Source of the DNA: Photorhabdus asymbiotica
GTDB taxonomy: Bacteria > Pseudomonadota > Gammaproteobacteria > Enterobacterales > Enterobacteriaceae
Direction of reading: 5' to 3'
Length of the DNA: 64,000 bases
Assembly (NCBI RefSeq): GCF_003634575.1
Contig: NZ_RBLJ01000004.1
Coordinates: forward strand, 496,001-560,000
In this document: positions 18,284-26,599 of the stretch, in pieces
Layout of the letters: each line of letters starts with the position of its first letter
Numbering within the stretch: position 1 is the first letter of the stretch
The notes under the pieces: model-generated
What the model was told of the DNA's origin: nothing
Seen by the model: only the letters and a program-made list of their open reading frames with translations
The model's database searches: none
Program-made: the position numbers and the translations under genes

Positions 18284-18977
18284 GCAAAATATGGCCTATA
18301 GACTGAAAGTATTTAGGTGGGATGTAAAGATCATAATTATTCTCTTTGCAAAATATTCTTAATTCAATGGCTGAGTTAACTGATAGTTTCTCATAGATAT
18401 TTTCGAAATATTTTTCTACAGTACGGTATGAAATTTTCATTTCTCTGGCGATGCATCTATTGTTGACGCCGCGACAGAATAAAAAAATAACTATCCATTC
18501 TTTTTCTTTCAATATATTGCTGGGTGGCTGAAATCTAATCGATATAGGAATGTCATTCTCTATATAATGAGACGCGGTAAAATTATGTATTTCTCTGGCG
18601 TGAGAAATAATGCCAATACACTGTTTATTTTCATCCATTAGTGGATACTTATTACAGAGATAGTAGGATATAGATTGCTCATTTTTGCTTTGAGGATGAG
18701 TGTTGAGAGATGATATTCGTTGCATACATTGTAAGACCTTACGATCATGTTCCTCAAAAAGATGAGCAAATTGATTAACTGGTGTCGGTAATTCTCTATC
18801 AGTATATCCGATAACATTAAAGTTTTCAGGTAACTTATTTGTTTTAATAAACATGGTATTTGCATAAATAAAACGGAATTCCTTATCTTTCACAGACCAT
18901 GGTTCTGAGCTTTTATCCCACATATTAGTTAACTGAGGAGTAATAAAAGGGACTTTTTTACATCCTGATCGACTCAT
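18237..18977 (-). CDS. PAS4-LuxR solo regulator, block type A, ERIC-derived C-terminus
   Basis: A 246-residue protein with an N-terminal PAS4 sensor (FRFIYANTMFIKTNKLPENF near residue 38, then GYTDRELPTPVNQF) and a C-terminal LuxR HTH (ILKEKEWIVIFLFCRGV... MKISYRTVEKYFENIYEKL, residues ~160-205). Such proteins lack an acyl-homoserine-lactone domain and no LuxI is nearby, so they are 'solos' thought to sense host or other signals. Its paralogues at 29490 and 33343 end at GHFLL; here an ERIC insertion has replaced the stop, adding 14 residues (YPMDFKMPRDDQGA). It is the type-A member of the first A-B-C block; the B and C members beside it are broken. Confidence 0.85.
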   Translation of the reverse strand: MSRSGCKKVPFITPQLTNMWDKSSEPWSVKDKEFRFIYANTMFIKTNKLPENFNVIGYTDRELPTPVNQFAHLFEEHDRKVLQCMQRISSLNTHPQSKNEQSISYYLCNKYPLMDENKQCIGIISHAREIHNFTASHYIENDIPISIRFQPPSNILKEKEWIVIFLFCRGVNNRCIAREMKISYRTVEKYFENIYEKLSVNSAIELRIFCKENNYDLYIPPKYFQSIGHILLYPMDFKMPRDDQGA

Positions 18978-19026
18978 ATTTGACCTTTATAACATTATTA
19001 CCTTATAAAAAATTTGAATAAACGAC

Positions 19027-19476
19027 ATTTATAAGTAAAACAACAAAAACCTTTTTGGTGTATAGCGATTAAAATTATTTATTTTGCAGTACTCCTCCAG
19101 TTGTAAATCAGAGTTAATGTTTAATTTTCTATAAATTTTCTAATGTATTTCTCTATGATTTTGTAAGAGATGTTAAGTAATTAATTGATTTGATTTCTGT
19201 TGTATTTTTATAAGAAAAGGAAAACGATTTCCCATTCTTGCTGAGTGAGAGGTTTGCATGTTTAATAAAATATCCATATAATTCATGGTGTTGTAACGTA
19301 GTTTTACTATCATTTTTACCTCGATAGTCATACGTAGAGTTTATGTTTTGAAGTTTGGCCAATGCATCATTGCCATAGAGAAAATGGGAAAATTTATCTT
19401 TTATTCCCCATGGTGCATTACTCGTTTCCAGGGTATTTATTATTTGTGATGAAATAATGGAGTTTTCTCTAGTCAT
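19027..19476 (-). pseudogene. PAS4-LuxR solo, block type B, broken
   Basis: An intact frame of 107 residues (19153-19476) starts like the type-B paralogues (SSQIINTLETSNAPWGIKDK, then FLYGNDALAKL). It then loses similarity because the middle of the PAS domain and the linker are gone. In another frame, 19027 to about 19150 still reads NSDLQLEEYCKINNFNRY and KRFLLFYL, which is the end of a type-B HTH domain. So a deletion and frameshift have destroyed the gene. Intact relatives are at 30334, 31035 and 34176. Confidence 0.8.
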
Positions 19477-19553
19477 ATTTATTTTTATGTAATATTTCGA
19501 TTTAAGAAAAAATTCTGCTTTTTGTCGGTAAACATCTTTTTAGCATGTAGAGA

Positions 19554-19709
19554 CTAAAATCGGTGAGAAACATGGAAGTTTTTAGTGTCATACGTATTGA
19601 AAATGATACCGATACAATGACCATTATATTCGTAAGGATTATTGCTTTTTTTCCACGTGTCAATTAATTTCATAGTGACATTATTCGATTTATTTTTTAT
19701 GTTTGACAT
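19554..19709 (-). pseudogene. PAS4-LuxR solo, block type C, relic
   Basis: A 51-codon frame joins an N-terminal piece (VTMKLIDTWKKSNNP) directly to a mid-protein piece (NGHCIGIIFNTYDTKNFHVS). Both match the intact type-C gene at 31772 (ITPQLIYTWERSDEPW and KGDCIGITFHIYKTQDFSVS). The PAS core and the HTH are missing. The AT-rich upstream DNA (19720-19900) also resembles that upstream of the intact gene. Confidence 0.75.
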
Positions 19710-20456
19710 GATAATTCATTAGTTTTTATTTAAGTGATTATCTGAAAGGTTTTTTTACTGATTTTACTTAAAATAACCTGAACATATAATAGATTGCAAT
19801 AATTAATTGGTTAAAAGATAATATTTTTTCATTTTACCTATATTTGTTAATTAAATCATTTATTCTTTTATGTAAAATACTTACAGATAGAAAAATATAA
19901 CTGTTAACATTATTTTATTTCTATCTTATTTGATTGTTTTGTTTTCCATGAAAGACGAGTAGGGGCAATATTCGAACAAAAGTACTGACTTTTGAGTGTG
20001 TAGTAAGGGGCTGAAGGAGAGAGCTAAGTGAATTGCTCCTTACTACTACGTGTACATTCTGGTTTTATACGCTGCTACTCATTCATCATGATATCTTGCA
20101 ACTATAATGCCTATTGAGGTAGGTAAGTTAGCATTAAATTTATTCAAATCATTTACCACGAATTTATTCTGATGTTAGAGCATGTTCTGACTGCGTGCCT
20201 GTTTTCCTGGGTTGTTGAGATTATCTTGTGTGGTTTTTGCCAATTTGAATTTGCGGGCGTTATAGTTTAAGACAATGGATTGGCTGATGCACGTGTAAAT
20301 GCAATTACCGCCATACCAACAGAGACAGCACGCGGTATTCCGCACGGGTGATTTTTTCACTGCGCTGTAGCAATGGCGCTAACCGATTATCCATATAAAG
20401 CTTTGCCGAGACCCTGCAACATATTAATGATGCTTTTCATTATCCTACTGCCTATC
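19710..20456. other. Non-coding or heavily decayed region
   Basis: About 750 bp. 19720-19930 resembles the promoter region of the type-C LuxR gene. 19985-20050 holds an inverted repeat (AGTAAGG...CCTTACT). Minus-strand fragments between 20175 and 20440, such as MKSIINMLQGLGKALY and ITRAEYRVLSLLVWR in shifting frames, look like remains of a gene that I cannot identify. Confidence 0.4.
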
Positions 20457-20583
20457 CCGTTGGAGGGGGTTAAACAATATATTCAGCATCAGCGTGGCTG
20501 ATGATTCTTCGGGCTTTTCGAGCCCGTCCCAATTCCCCCCCCGCCTTATGTCGGCGGGAATACCCCTTGGAGGAAAAGACGGA
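20457..20583 (+). repeat. 127-bp three-hairpin repeat, copy 1
   Basis: Contains three hairpins in a row (CATCA/TGATG, CGGGCT/AGCCCG, CCCGCC/GGCGGG). It is nearly the same as the reverse complement of 45830-45957, which lies beside a tnpB relic. It is probably an end or non-coding RNA part of an IS200/IS605-type element (inference). Confidence 0.7.
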
Positions 20584-21218
20584 ATGATATCTATTTTATT
20601 GTTTTAAATAACAAATAACCGAAAGGTAACATGTGCCTTTTAAGCGTGTGAATACACTCGCAAAACATATTTTTGGCATAAATAATTAGCAGAAAGGGGG
20701 AATGATGAGTCATAATACCTGAGTTTATCATGTGAAAAGAAACGACTTGGTCATAAAGGGTATTGCTGTGGCAATATTGGTAAGACCTGGCGATGCTTTG
20801 AGAAACAGAATTTCGCATCTGATTGAGCCATCAGCGCTGTTGAGAAAAGGTAAGTAGAGCGTATTAAGTTGCCATCAGGAATAGGCAATGGAACGAAATA
20901 TTTTTCACTTAACGTTATTGCTACCAGACTACTGTTTTATCACTTTGCTGGAGCTTTCTGGCGAAAAAATTGAGAAAAAAACTGAACACTATTAAGAGTC
21001 GACAAACGTTACCGCATCAATACCTTTCCTTGTGATTTGCAGCAAAAATCGATCTGATTGGCATATCCTTTGTTAAAATGATTGTTGGGTTTATTGTGAT
21101 AATTGCTGTTGTTTTTCTAGACATGGCAACTTATTTAGCGAGTGATGGTTAATCGAATCAGTATTTTTCTTTTTATCTTGTAATGGTAAGAATATAGGGG
21201 GCGACCGGAGAACAGACA
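20584..21218. other. Spacer with no recognised gene
   Basis: A 75-residue minus-strand frame at 20591-20818 has no features I recognise and no supporting ribosome site. The last ~40 bases, GGAGAACAGACATTG, resemble the DNA before yhfS at 28130-28150, so the yhfS duplication probably begins here. Confidence 0.4.
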
Positions 21219-21413
21219 TTGAATACCTATCGATTACACAGCTTGAGTGAAGCTCAGGCACAGCAAAAGCAATTTCATTTAGTCATCTGCTGCCATTTCG
21301 GTGCAGGCATTTTTACCATGGGGGATTTAAGGTTGGTTCCGGGTCTGAATCAGTTACAGAGAACGCAGAATATTACATGCGTTGATATAAAAAATATTTG
21401 GGATAGACCATAA
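21219..21413 (+). pseudogene. Duplicated N-terminal fragment of yhfS
   Basis: A 64-codon frame starting at TTG matches the first ~55 residues of the intact yhfS at 28148: NTYRLHSLSEAQAQQKQFHL against NTYPLRSLNMEQAQRKQFHL, then MGDLRLVPGLNQLQRTQ. The ATG of the intact gene is ACA here. The similarity then stops and the last codons overlap the start of the recombinase gene by one base. It cannot make an aminotransferase. It marks a duplication or rearrangement boundary. Confidence 0.85.
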
Positions 21414-22033
21414 TGCGTCAACGAAGACATCTAACGCAATACGAAGTGGAAAGCATGCTGGCAATGGCGAAAATGAGCGCTAATCCGGAGCGCGACTATT
21501 GTCTGGTATATATGAGTTTTGTGCATGGCTTACGAGTTAGTGAAGCCAGGCATTTACGGTTATCTGACATAGATTTGGATGATGAAAGTTTGTATATTCG
21601 GCGCTTGAAAGGTGGGTTTTGTACAAACCATCCCCTCTTGGGTTATGAAATCAAGGCGATTAAGGCGTGGCTTGAAGTACGTAAAACTTTTCGAGGGGCG
21701 GAAAGCGATTGGTTATTTCTGTCACGCTACGGAAAACCGCTTACACGTCAGCGTATTTATCAACTGATTAACCAATTGGGACGACAGGCTAAGATTTCAG
21801 TAGATTCCCATCCGCATATGTTGCGCCATGCCTGTGGCTTTGCTCTTGCAGACCGGGGAGTGGATACCCGACTGATACAAGATTATCTTGGACACAGCAA
21901 TATTCGCCACACGGTGAGGTATACCGCCAGTAATGTAGAACGCTTTCACGGTGTTTGGAGCATGAAAAGAAACCGGTATCGAGAATTACATTTTGATTAT
22001 ATCCCAAGGGCTGATGCCTGTTCAGTTGAATAA
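21413..22033 (+). CDS. FimB/FimE-type tyrosine site-specific recombinase
   Basis: A 206-residue tyrosine recombinase about as long as FimB and FimE (~200). Catalytic residues are in place: Arg in HGLRVSEARHL, Lys in RRLKGGF, His-x-x-Arg in PHMLRHACGFALAD, His in LGHSNIRHT and nucleophile Tyr in VRYTASN. Enzymes of this size invert short promoter segments to switch fimbriae or surface factors on and off, or act on themselves. No fimbrial genes or obvious paired inverted repeats lie nearby, so the target is unknown. The start overlaps the stop of the yhfS fragment. A strong hairpin terminator follows. Confidence 0.88.
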   Translation: MRQRRHLTQYEVESMLAMAKMSANPERDYCLVYMSFVHGLRVSEARHLRLSDIDLDDESLYIRRLKGGFCTNHPLLGYEIKAIKAWLEVRKTFRGAESDWLFLSRYGKPLTRQRIYQLINQLGRQAKISVDSHPHMLRHACGFALADRGVDTRLIQDYLGHSNIRHTVRYTASNVERFHGVWSMKRNRYRELHFDYIPRADACSVE

Positions 22034-22042
22034 GGGATTCTG

Positions 22043-22071
22043 ATGTATGCGCCTGTTAAGGGCGCATACAT
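22043..22071 (+). terminator. Hairpin after the recombinase gene
   Basis: Perfect 11-bp arms ATGTATGCGCC/GGCGCATACAT with a 7-nt loop, starting 10 bases past the stop codon. Confidence 0.7.
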
Positions 22072-22585
22072 AAAGGTCATCTTATCCGGGATTACGTATG
22101 GGATTTTGCCTACTTTTTTCTGTTGATTATCATTTTGTTGGTTGATTGCTAATGATTTGATTAACGGTTTATCCATAATCCAGGAAATAGAGGTTACAGG
22201 TAATATATCCAATAGATTTCTAGCCGCAGCCAACAAAGCAGCAACTTGAAAGATGAAGTGTATAACCATTATCTATCTGGAATGAACGCCTTATAGGTGT
22301 TCATCTTTTCCTTAAATCGATGTTGCCTGTCCTGATATACCGTAATTTCACCCGATTCATATCATTCTTCGGGCTGGCCTGGCTACCGAAGCAGAAACCA
22401 GTTTTCATTCACTAACGAGAATCTCCTTTCTGAGTTGCGTCAGTACAAAGGTAAGGCCGATTCTTCGTCTCAATTGCAAAAATCACGCCCTCATTCGTGA
22501 CTGAATTCGCATTTTTGTTATTTTCCGATTGTTATTTATCTCTTTAAGTTGGATATAAATACATTCAAAAAAATGAAGAATAACT
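22072..22585. other. Upstream region of the yhf operon with an ERIC remnant
   Basis: About 510 bp without a gene. It holds the deleted ERIC at 22204-22264 and must hold the yhf operon promoter. A short plus-strand stretch near 22390-22490 reads NLLSELRQYKGKADSSSQLQ before a stop; I cannot place it. Confidence 0.4.
22204..22264 (+). repeat. ERIC remnant, 61 bp
   Basis: Only the two ends remain (CCAATAGATTTC... and GCAGCCAACAAAGCAGCAACT...GTATA). The central hairpin is deleted. Confidence 0.8.
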
Positions 22586-23491
22586 ATGAGTCGTGAGTTG
22601 CTTAAAAAAGAGGGGGTTGCTCGGGCATGCTTGGCACGTTATCTGCTAGGTGAGTGCTGTGGTAATCGTTTGAAGACGATTGATGAGTTGGCATCTGACT
22701 ATGCGCTGTCTGTTGGATTGGTACAATTTGCATTAAAAAAACTGGAGAGTTCTGGTGCGGTTTGCCTGGATCGGAGGGGTCGCAATGGCAGTTATCTGGT
22801 CAGTATGAATCACAAGGCGCTGTTGGTACATGCTGATATCGGTAACGTAGTTTGTGCGATGCCATTACCTTATACCCGATTGTACGAGGGGCTGGCGAGT
22901 GGCTTAAAAGCGCAGTTTGAGGGTATTCCGTTTTACTTTGCTCACATGAGAGGTTCGGATGCCCGGGTAGAATGTCTGCGTAACGGCATTTATGACATGG
23001 CTGTAGTGTCAAGTCTGGCAGCACAAACTTATCTGGAACAGCGTGATGTTCTCGCTGTACTTGAATTGGGGCCATGCACTTATGTTGGTGGACACCAACT
23101 GGTTTACCGCAAGGGTGAAGAGCATAACATCCGTCGAGTTGGGTTAGACAATCGTTCCGCTGACCAGAAGATTATGACTGAAGTGTACTTTGCCGGACAG
23201 GATATCACGCTGGTGGATATCTCTTACCACGAATGTTTGTACAAGGTGGCCAAGGGTGACATTGATGCAGTGATTTGGAACGTTAGCAAGGAGATGGAAT
23301 TAAGTTTCCGGGAGCTTATTGCCGTACCGTTGCGTGGAAATGTTTGTTTTATGCAAGCTTCTGAAGCGGTTATTTTAACCAGAGTTAATGATATTCCGAT
23401 TCAGCAGCTTTTGCGTACCACAGTGGATAAAACAGCATTGTTGGTTCATCAACAACGAGTACTGTCTGGTCAACAGGACCCAAGTTATTGA
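22586..23491 (+). CDS. yhfZ: YhfZ, GntR-like HTH regulator of the yhf operon
   Basis: The 301-residue product has the same length as E. coli YhfZ and matches it along the whole protein: GNRLKTIDELASDYALSVGL as part of a GntR-like winged HTH (residues 1-70), ERRGRNGSYLV-like wing (DRRGRNGSYLV), then a ligand-binding domain with MPLPYTRLYEGLASGLKAQF and VGLDNRSADQKIMT. It heads the operon, as in E. coli, and probably controls it. The effector is not known. Confidence 0.92.
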   Translation: MSRELLKKEGVARACLARYLLGECCGNRLKTIDELASDYALSVGLVQFALKKLESSGAVCLDRRGRNGSYLVSMNHKALLVHADIGNVVCAMPLPYTRLYEGLASGLKAQFEGIPFYFAHMRGSDARVECLRNGIYDMAVVSSLAAQTYLEQRDVLAVLELGPCTYVGGHQLVYRKGEEHNIRRVGLDNRSADQKIMTEVYFAGQDITLVDISYHECLYKVAKGDIDAVIWNVSKEMELSFRELIAVPLRGNVCFMQASEAVILTRVNDIPIQQLLRTTVDKTALLVHQQRVLSGQQDPSY

Positions 23492-23516
23492 TTTAAAATG
23501 GACGGAGTAAAATGGA

Positions 23517-23873
23517 ATGGAAAATCGACTGAATCTGCTCTGTCAAGGAAATGTCATCGATCAGGATATCTGTGATGGCATGTTGCAGGTCGTGATTCAG
23601 CTTGAGCAGGATTGGCAAATCCCCGTCAGGAATGCGTTGGGGGAAATGGCGATAACACATATGGCGAATGCGTTGATGCGCTCACGCCGGGGAAAACAAA
23701 TTGGTTCACTGGATGATGAACTGTTGATGGAAGTACGTCAGTCTGATGCCTTTTCGCATTTGCGAGTGATTAACGCTTCGCTGTTGGCACATTTTGACGT
23801 GCAATTACATCCCTGTGAAGAGGGTTATTTGCTGGCAAACCTGTTTAGCCTTTGGCAGGCAAAGGATCAGTAA
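23517..23873 (+). CDS. yhfY: YhfY, PRD-domain protein
   Basis: A 118-residue PTS-regulation-domain-like protein. The first part (IDQDICDGMLQVVIQLEQDW) and the second (LHPCEEGYLLANLFSLW) match the E. coli YhfY/PRD pattern. PRD domains are normally phosphorylated on histidines by PTS proteins; one such His in THMANALMR is visible. GACGGAG before the second of two close ATGs favours the start at 23517. It lies 25 bp after yhfZ. Role in the operon is unknown. Confidence 0.82.
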   Translation: MENRLNLLCQGNVIDQDICDGMLQVVIQLEQDWQIPVRNALGEMAITHMANALMRSRRGKQIGSLDDELLMEVRQSDAFSHLRVINASLLAHFDVQLHPCEEGYLLANLFSLWQAKDQ

Positions 23874-23943
23874 TAGCGCGATAACAGAGAAAAAGGAAAT
23901 TTTTTTCCATCAAATATTCAAAAAAATGATGATTTAAACATCA

Positions 23944-24070
23944 TATACCTTACAGATTTCAAGATGCATCGCGACGGCAAGGGAGCGAATCCCCGGGAGC
24001 ATAGGTAACTATGTGACCGGGGTGAGCGAGTGCAGCCAACAAAGAGGCAACTTGAAAGATGACGGGTATG
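23944..24070 (+). repeat. ERIC element, 127 bp, inside the yhf operon
   Basis: TATACC...GGGTAT(G) ends with the GTGACCGGGGTGAGCGAG core; lies between yhfY and yhfX. Confidence 0.92.
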
Positions 24071-24110
24071 CAATGGCATTGACTGCTGTAAGTAGTACAG
24101 GAGGTACAGC

Positions 24111-25292
24111 ATATTTATTAATGCATTGACCAAACAAAATCCGGCATTGATTGAGACTGCCCGTATGTTATGGGCGCAAGGAGGTTTGTTACCTGATACT
24201 TATGTCATTGATGTTGATCAGGTGTTGGCAAATGCCAGACGCTTGCTTGCTGTAGCGAAGCGCTATGATATTGCTCTGTATCTGATGACCAAACAGATCG
24301 GACGTAATCCTTGGCTGGCACACAAGCTTATAGAACTGGGCTATCAGGGTGTTACAGCGGTGGATTTCAAGGAAGCAAGAACGTTAATAAGACGGAAGGT
24401 TCCGGTTATTCATGCAGGCCATCTGGTACAGATCCCGCGGAATATGGTTTCCCCTGTGATACAGCAACACCCGGAAGTGATCACGGTGTTCTCTTTAGAA
24501 AAAGCGGAGGAAATTTCTGGTATTGCGCAACATCAGGGACATGTGCAATGCATTATGCTGAAAATTTATGATGATCATGATCATCTCTATCCCGGTCAAG
24601 AAGCGGGTTTTCATTTATCGGAATTGAACGCTGTTACTCGTCGTATCATAGCGATGCCCGGTGTAAAACTGGTGGGATTAACGCATTTTCCTTGTTTATT
24701 GTGGCAGGAGGAACAGCAGCAAACACTGCCTGCACCGAACCTGTTTACTTTGCTGAAAGCAAGAGACATTTTACGGCAGGCAGGGGTTGAGGTGACGCAG
24801 ATAAATGCGCCATCGGCATCAAGCTGTAGCACACTGCCGTTATTGGCAAAGTATGGCGTTACCCATGCAGAACCGGGACATGCACTGACAGGTACAATCC
24901 TTGCGAATTTTCAGGGAGAGCAGCCTGAACGTGTTGCTATGTTGTATCTGACAGAAATATCTCACCGGTTTAATGGCAACAGTTATTGCTATGGAGGTGG
25001 TCATTATCGCCGTGGGCAGGCTCATAACGCATTGGTCTTTATGCCAAACGGACAGGTTATATCTACCCATTTGCTGCCGATGGATGGTGCCAGTATTGAT
25101 TACCATTTTTCCCTCAGCGGTGAATATCCAGTTGGCTGTGCTGTGGTGCTGTGCTTCCGCACTCAGATATTTGTGACTCGCAGTGATGTGGCATTGGTCA
25201 GTGGTATCCAGTCAGGGCATCCGGTGCTGGAAGGGCTTTATGACAGCCAGGGGAACTGTATTCCTGTTGATGGGGAAATGACCGGTGAGTAA
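24111..25292 (+). CDS. yhfX: YhfX, alanine-racemase-fold PLP enzyme, likely ATA start
   Basis: A fold-type III PLP protein (alanine racemase N-terminal barrel) of about 393 residues matching E. coli YhfX: DTYVIDVDQVLANAR, MTKQIGRNPWLA (PLP lysine in this segment), THFPCLLW, NAPSASSCSTLPLLA, HAEPGHALTGT and YCYGGGHYRR. The reaction is unknown, probably racemisation or decarboxylation of an amino acid. AGGAGG at 24099-24104 sits 6 bases before codon ATA at 24111, and reading from there gives IFINALTKQNPALI, parallel to E. coli MFVSALKQQNPALI. So the natural start seems to be ATA in place of ATG; the first standard start is TTG at 24126, 21 bases past the ribosome site. Confidence 0.85.
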   Translation: MFINALTKQNPALIETARMLWAQGGLLPDTYVIDVDQVLANARRLLAVAKRYDIALYLMTKQIGRNPWLAHKLIELGYQGVTAVDFKEARTLIRRKVPVIHAGHLVQIPRNMVSPVIQQHPEVITVFSLEKAEEISGIAQHQGHVQCIMLKIYDDHDHLYPGQEAGFHLSELNAVTRRIIAMPGVKLVGLTHFPCLLWQEEQQQTLPAPNLFTLLKARDILRQAGVEVTQINAPSASSCSTLPLLAKYGVTHAEPGHALTGTILANFQGEQPERVAMLYLTEISHRFNGNSYCYGGGHYRRGQAHNALVFMPNGQVISTHLLPMDGASIDYHFSLSGEYPVGCAVVLCFRTQIFVTRSDVALVSGIQSGHPVLEGLYDSQGNCIPVDGEMTGE

Positions 25293-25328
25293 ATTGATTT
25301 GCATTATTTTATTCGGACAGCTTTTCCG

Positions 25329-26219
25329 ATGACTAAGCAAAATAGGATTGATGCGTCCGGCTATACCTATGCCCATGAGCATTTGCATATTGATTTATCG
25401 TCATTTAAAAACAACATTGATTGTCGGCTGGATCAATATGACCTGATTTGTGATGAGATGAAAACACTGGTCAACCTTGGTGTAAGTAATATTGTGGAAA
25501 TGACCAATCGTTACATGGGGCGTAATCCACAGTTTATGCTGAATTTGATGCGGGATTCTGGCATTAACGTGATTGCCTCAACGGGTTATTACCAGTCTGC
25601 TTTTTTTCCTGGACATGTTGCGCATACTACCGCCCAGCAACTGGCGGATGAAATGATTGCTGAGATTGAGCAGGGTATTGATGGGACAACGCTGAGAGCT
25701 GGGGTGATTGCGGAAATTGGTTCCAGTAAAGGAGTTATCACACCTGATGAAAAGAAAGTATTTCATGCTGCGGCGATAGCGCATTTAGCAACAGGACGTC
25801 CTATCTCTACACATACTTCATTAAGCACCATGGGGTTGGAGCAACTGGCGTTATTAAAAAAGCATGGTGTAGATATTGAGCGGGTGGTTATTGGGCATTG
25901 TGACTTACGGGACAACTTGGACAATATCCTGCGTATGATTGAACAGGGAGCTTATGTACAGTTTGACACTATTGGCAAGAACGATTACTACCCGGATGAA
26001 AAACGTGTTGCCATGCTACAGATATTGTCCCAGCGCGGTTTACTTAACCGTGTCATGTTATCGATGGATATAACCCGTCGTTCCCATTTGAAGGCCAATG
26101 GTGGTCATGGTTTTGAATATTTAATCCGCACCTTTGTTCCTATGCTGAGGAATGCTGGATTAATGCAAATAGAAATTGATCTAATGTTACGTGATAACCC
26201 AACGGTATTTTTCAACTAA
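25329..26219 (+). CDS. php: Php, phosphotriesterase-homology protein
   Basis: A 296-residue amidohydrolase-fold protein close to E. coli Php (292). Metal ligands are visible: the YAHEHLHID pair near residue 16, the Glu of AEIGSSKGV, His in ISTHTS, His in VIGHCD and Asp in LSMDITRR. Known relatives hydrolyse lactones or phosphoesters; the E. coli protein's substrate is not settled. The start at ATG 25329 is preferred to an in-frame ATG 30 bases upstream because the family begins shortly before GYTYAHEHLH. The E. coli operon has yhfW between yhfX and php; here it is absent. Confidence 0.88.
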   Translation: MTKQNRIDASGYTYAHEHLHIDLSSFKNNIDCRLDQYDLICDEMKTLVNLGVSNIVEMTNRYMGRNPQFMLNLMRDSGINVIASTGYYQSAFFPGHVAHTTAQQLADEMIAEIEQGIDGTTLRAGVIAEIGSSKGVITPDEKKVFHAAAIAHLATGRPISTHTSLSTMGLEQLALLKKHGVDIERVVIGHCDLRDNLDNILRMIEQGAYVQFDTIGKNDYYPDEKRVAMLQILSQRGLLNRVMLSMDITRRSHLKANGGHGFEYLIRTFVPMLRNAGLMQIEIDLMLRDNPTVFFN

Positions 26220-26229
26220 AGGAAAACAT

Positions 26230-26589
26230 ATGAGATTTGTTATTGGAGGACAAATTGAGAAAGAAAAAATTGCGGACACCTTACGCCGTTTGTCTGGAGA
26301 TAAAGTTTCATCGATTACCTTAATGAGTGACATTGAAGCTGCCATGGCACTCAAGAACGGTAGTGCAGATTATTATTTGGGGGCTTGTAATACCGGTGGG
26401 GGAGCCTTGGCAATGGCAATTGCCATTGTGGGGAGCGATAAATGTGTCACGCTCAGTATGCCGGGGAAAATCCTGTCTGATGAAGAAATTATTGCGTATG
26501 TCAACGCCGGGAAAACCGCGTTTGGTTTTATTGGTCAGGATATAGAGGCTGTCATCCCGGTGATTACCAGGGCTATTTTTTCTTCATAA
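26230..26589 (+). CDS. yhfU: YhfU family protein
   Basis: A 119-residue protein of the small YhfU family. AAAGG and the ATG at 26230 fit; an earlier in-frame ATG lies inside php. Visible features are a glycine-rich stretch YLGACNTGGGALAMAIAIVG and a C-terminal GQDIEAVIPVI. It always accompanies YhfT and may help that transporter; no function is proven. Confidence 0.85.
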   Translation: MRFVIGGQIEKEKIADTLRRLSGDKVSSITLMSDIEAAMALKNGSADYYLGACNTGGGALAMAIAIVGSDKCVTLSMPGKILSDEEIIAYVNAGKTAFGFIGQDIEAVIPVITRAIFSS

Positions 26590-26599
26590 GGACAAGAAG

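Noticed and set aside
20591-20818. 75-codon minus-strand frame
   Set aside because: No ribosome site, no family features, and it lies between repeats.
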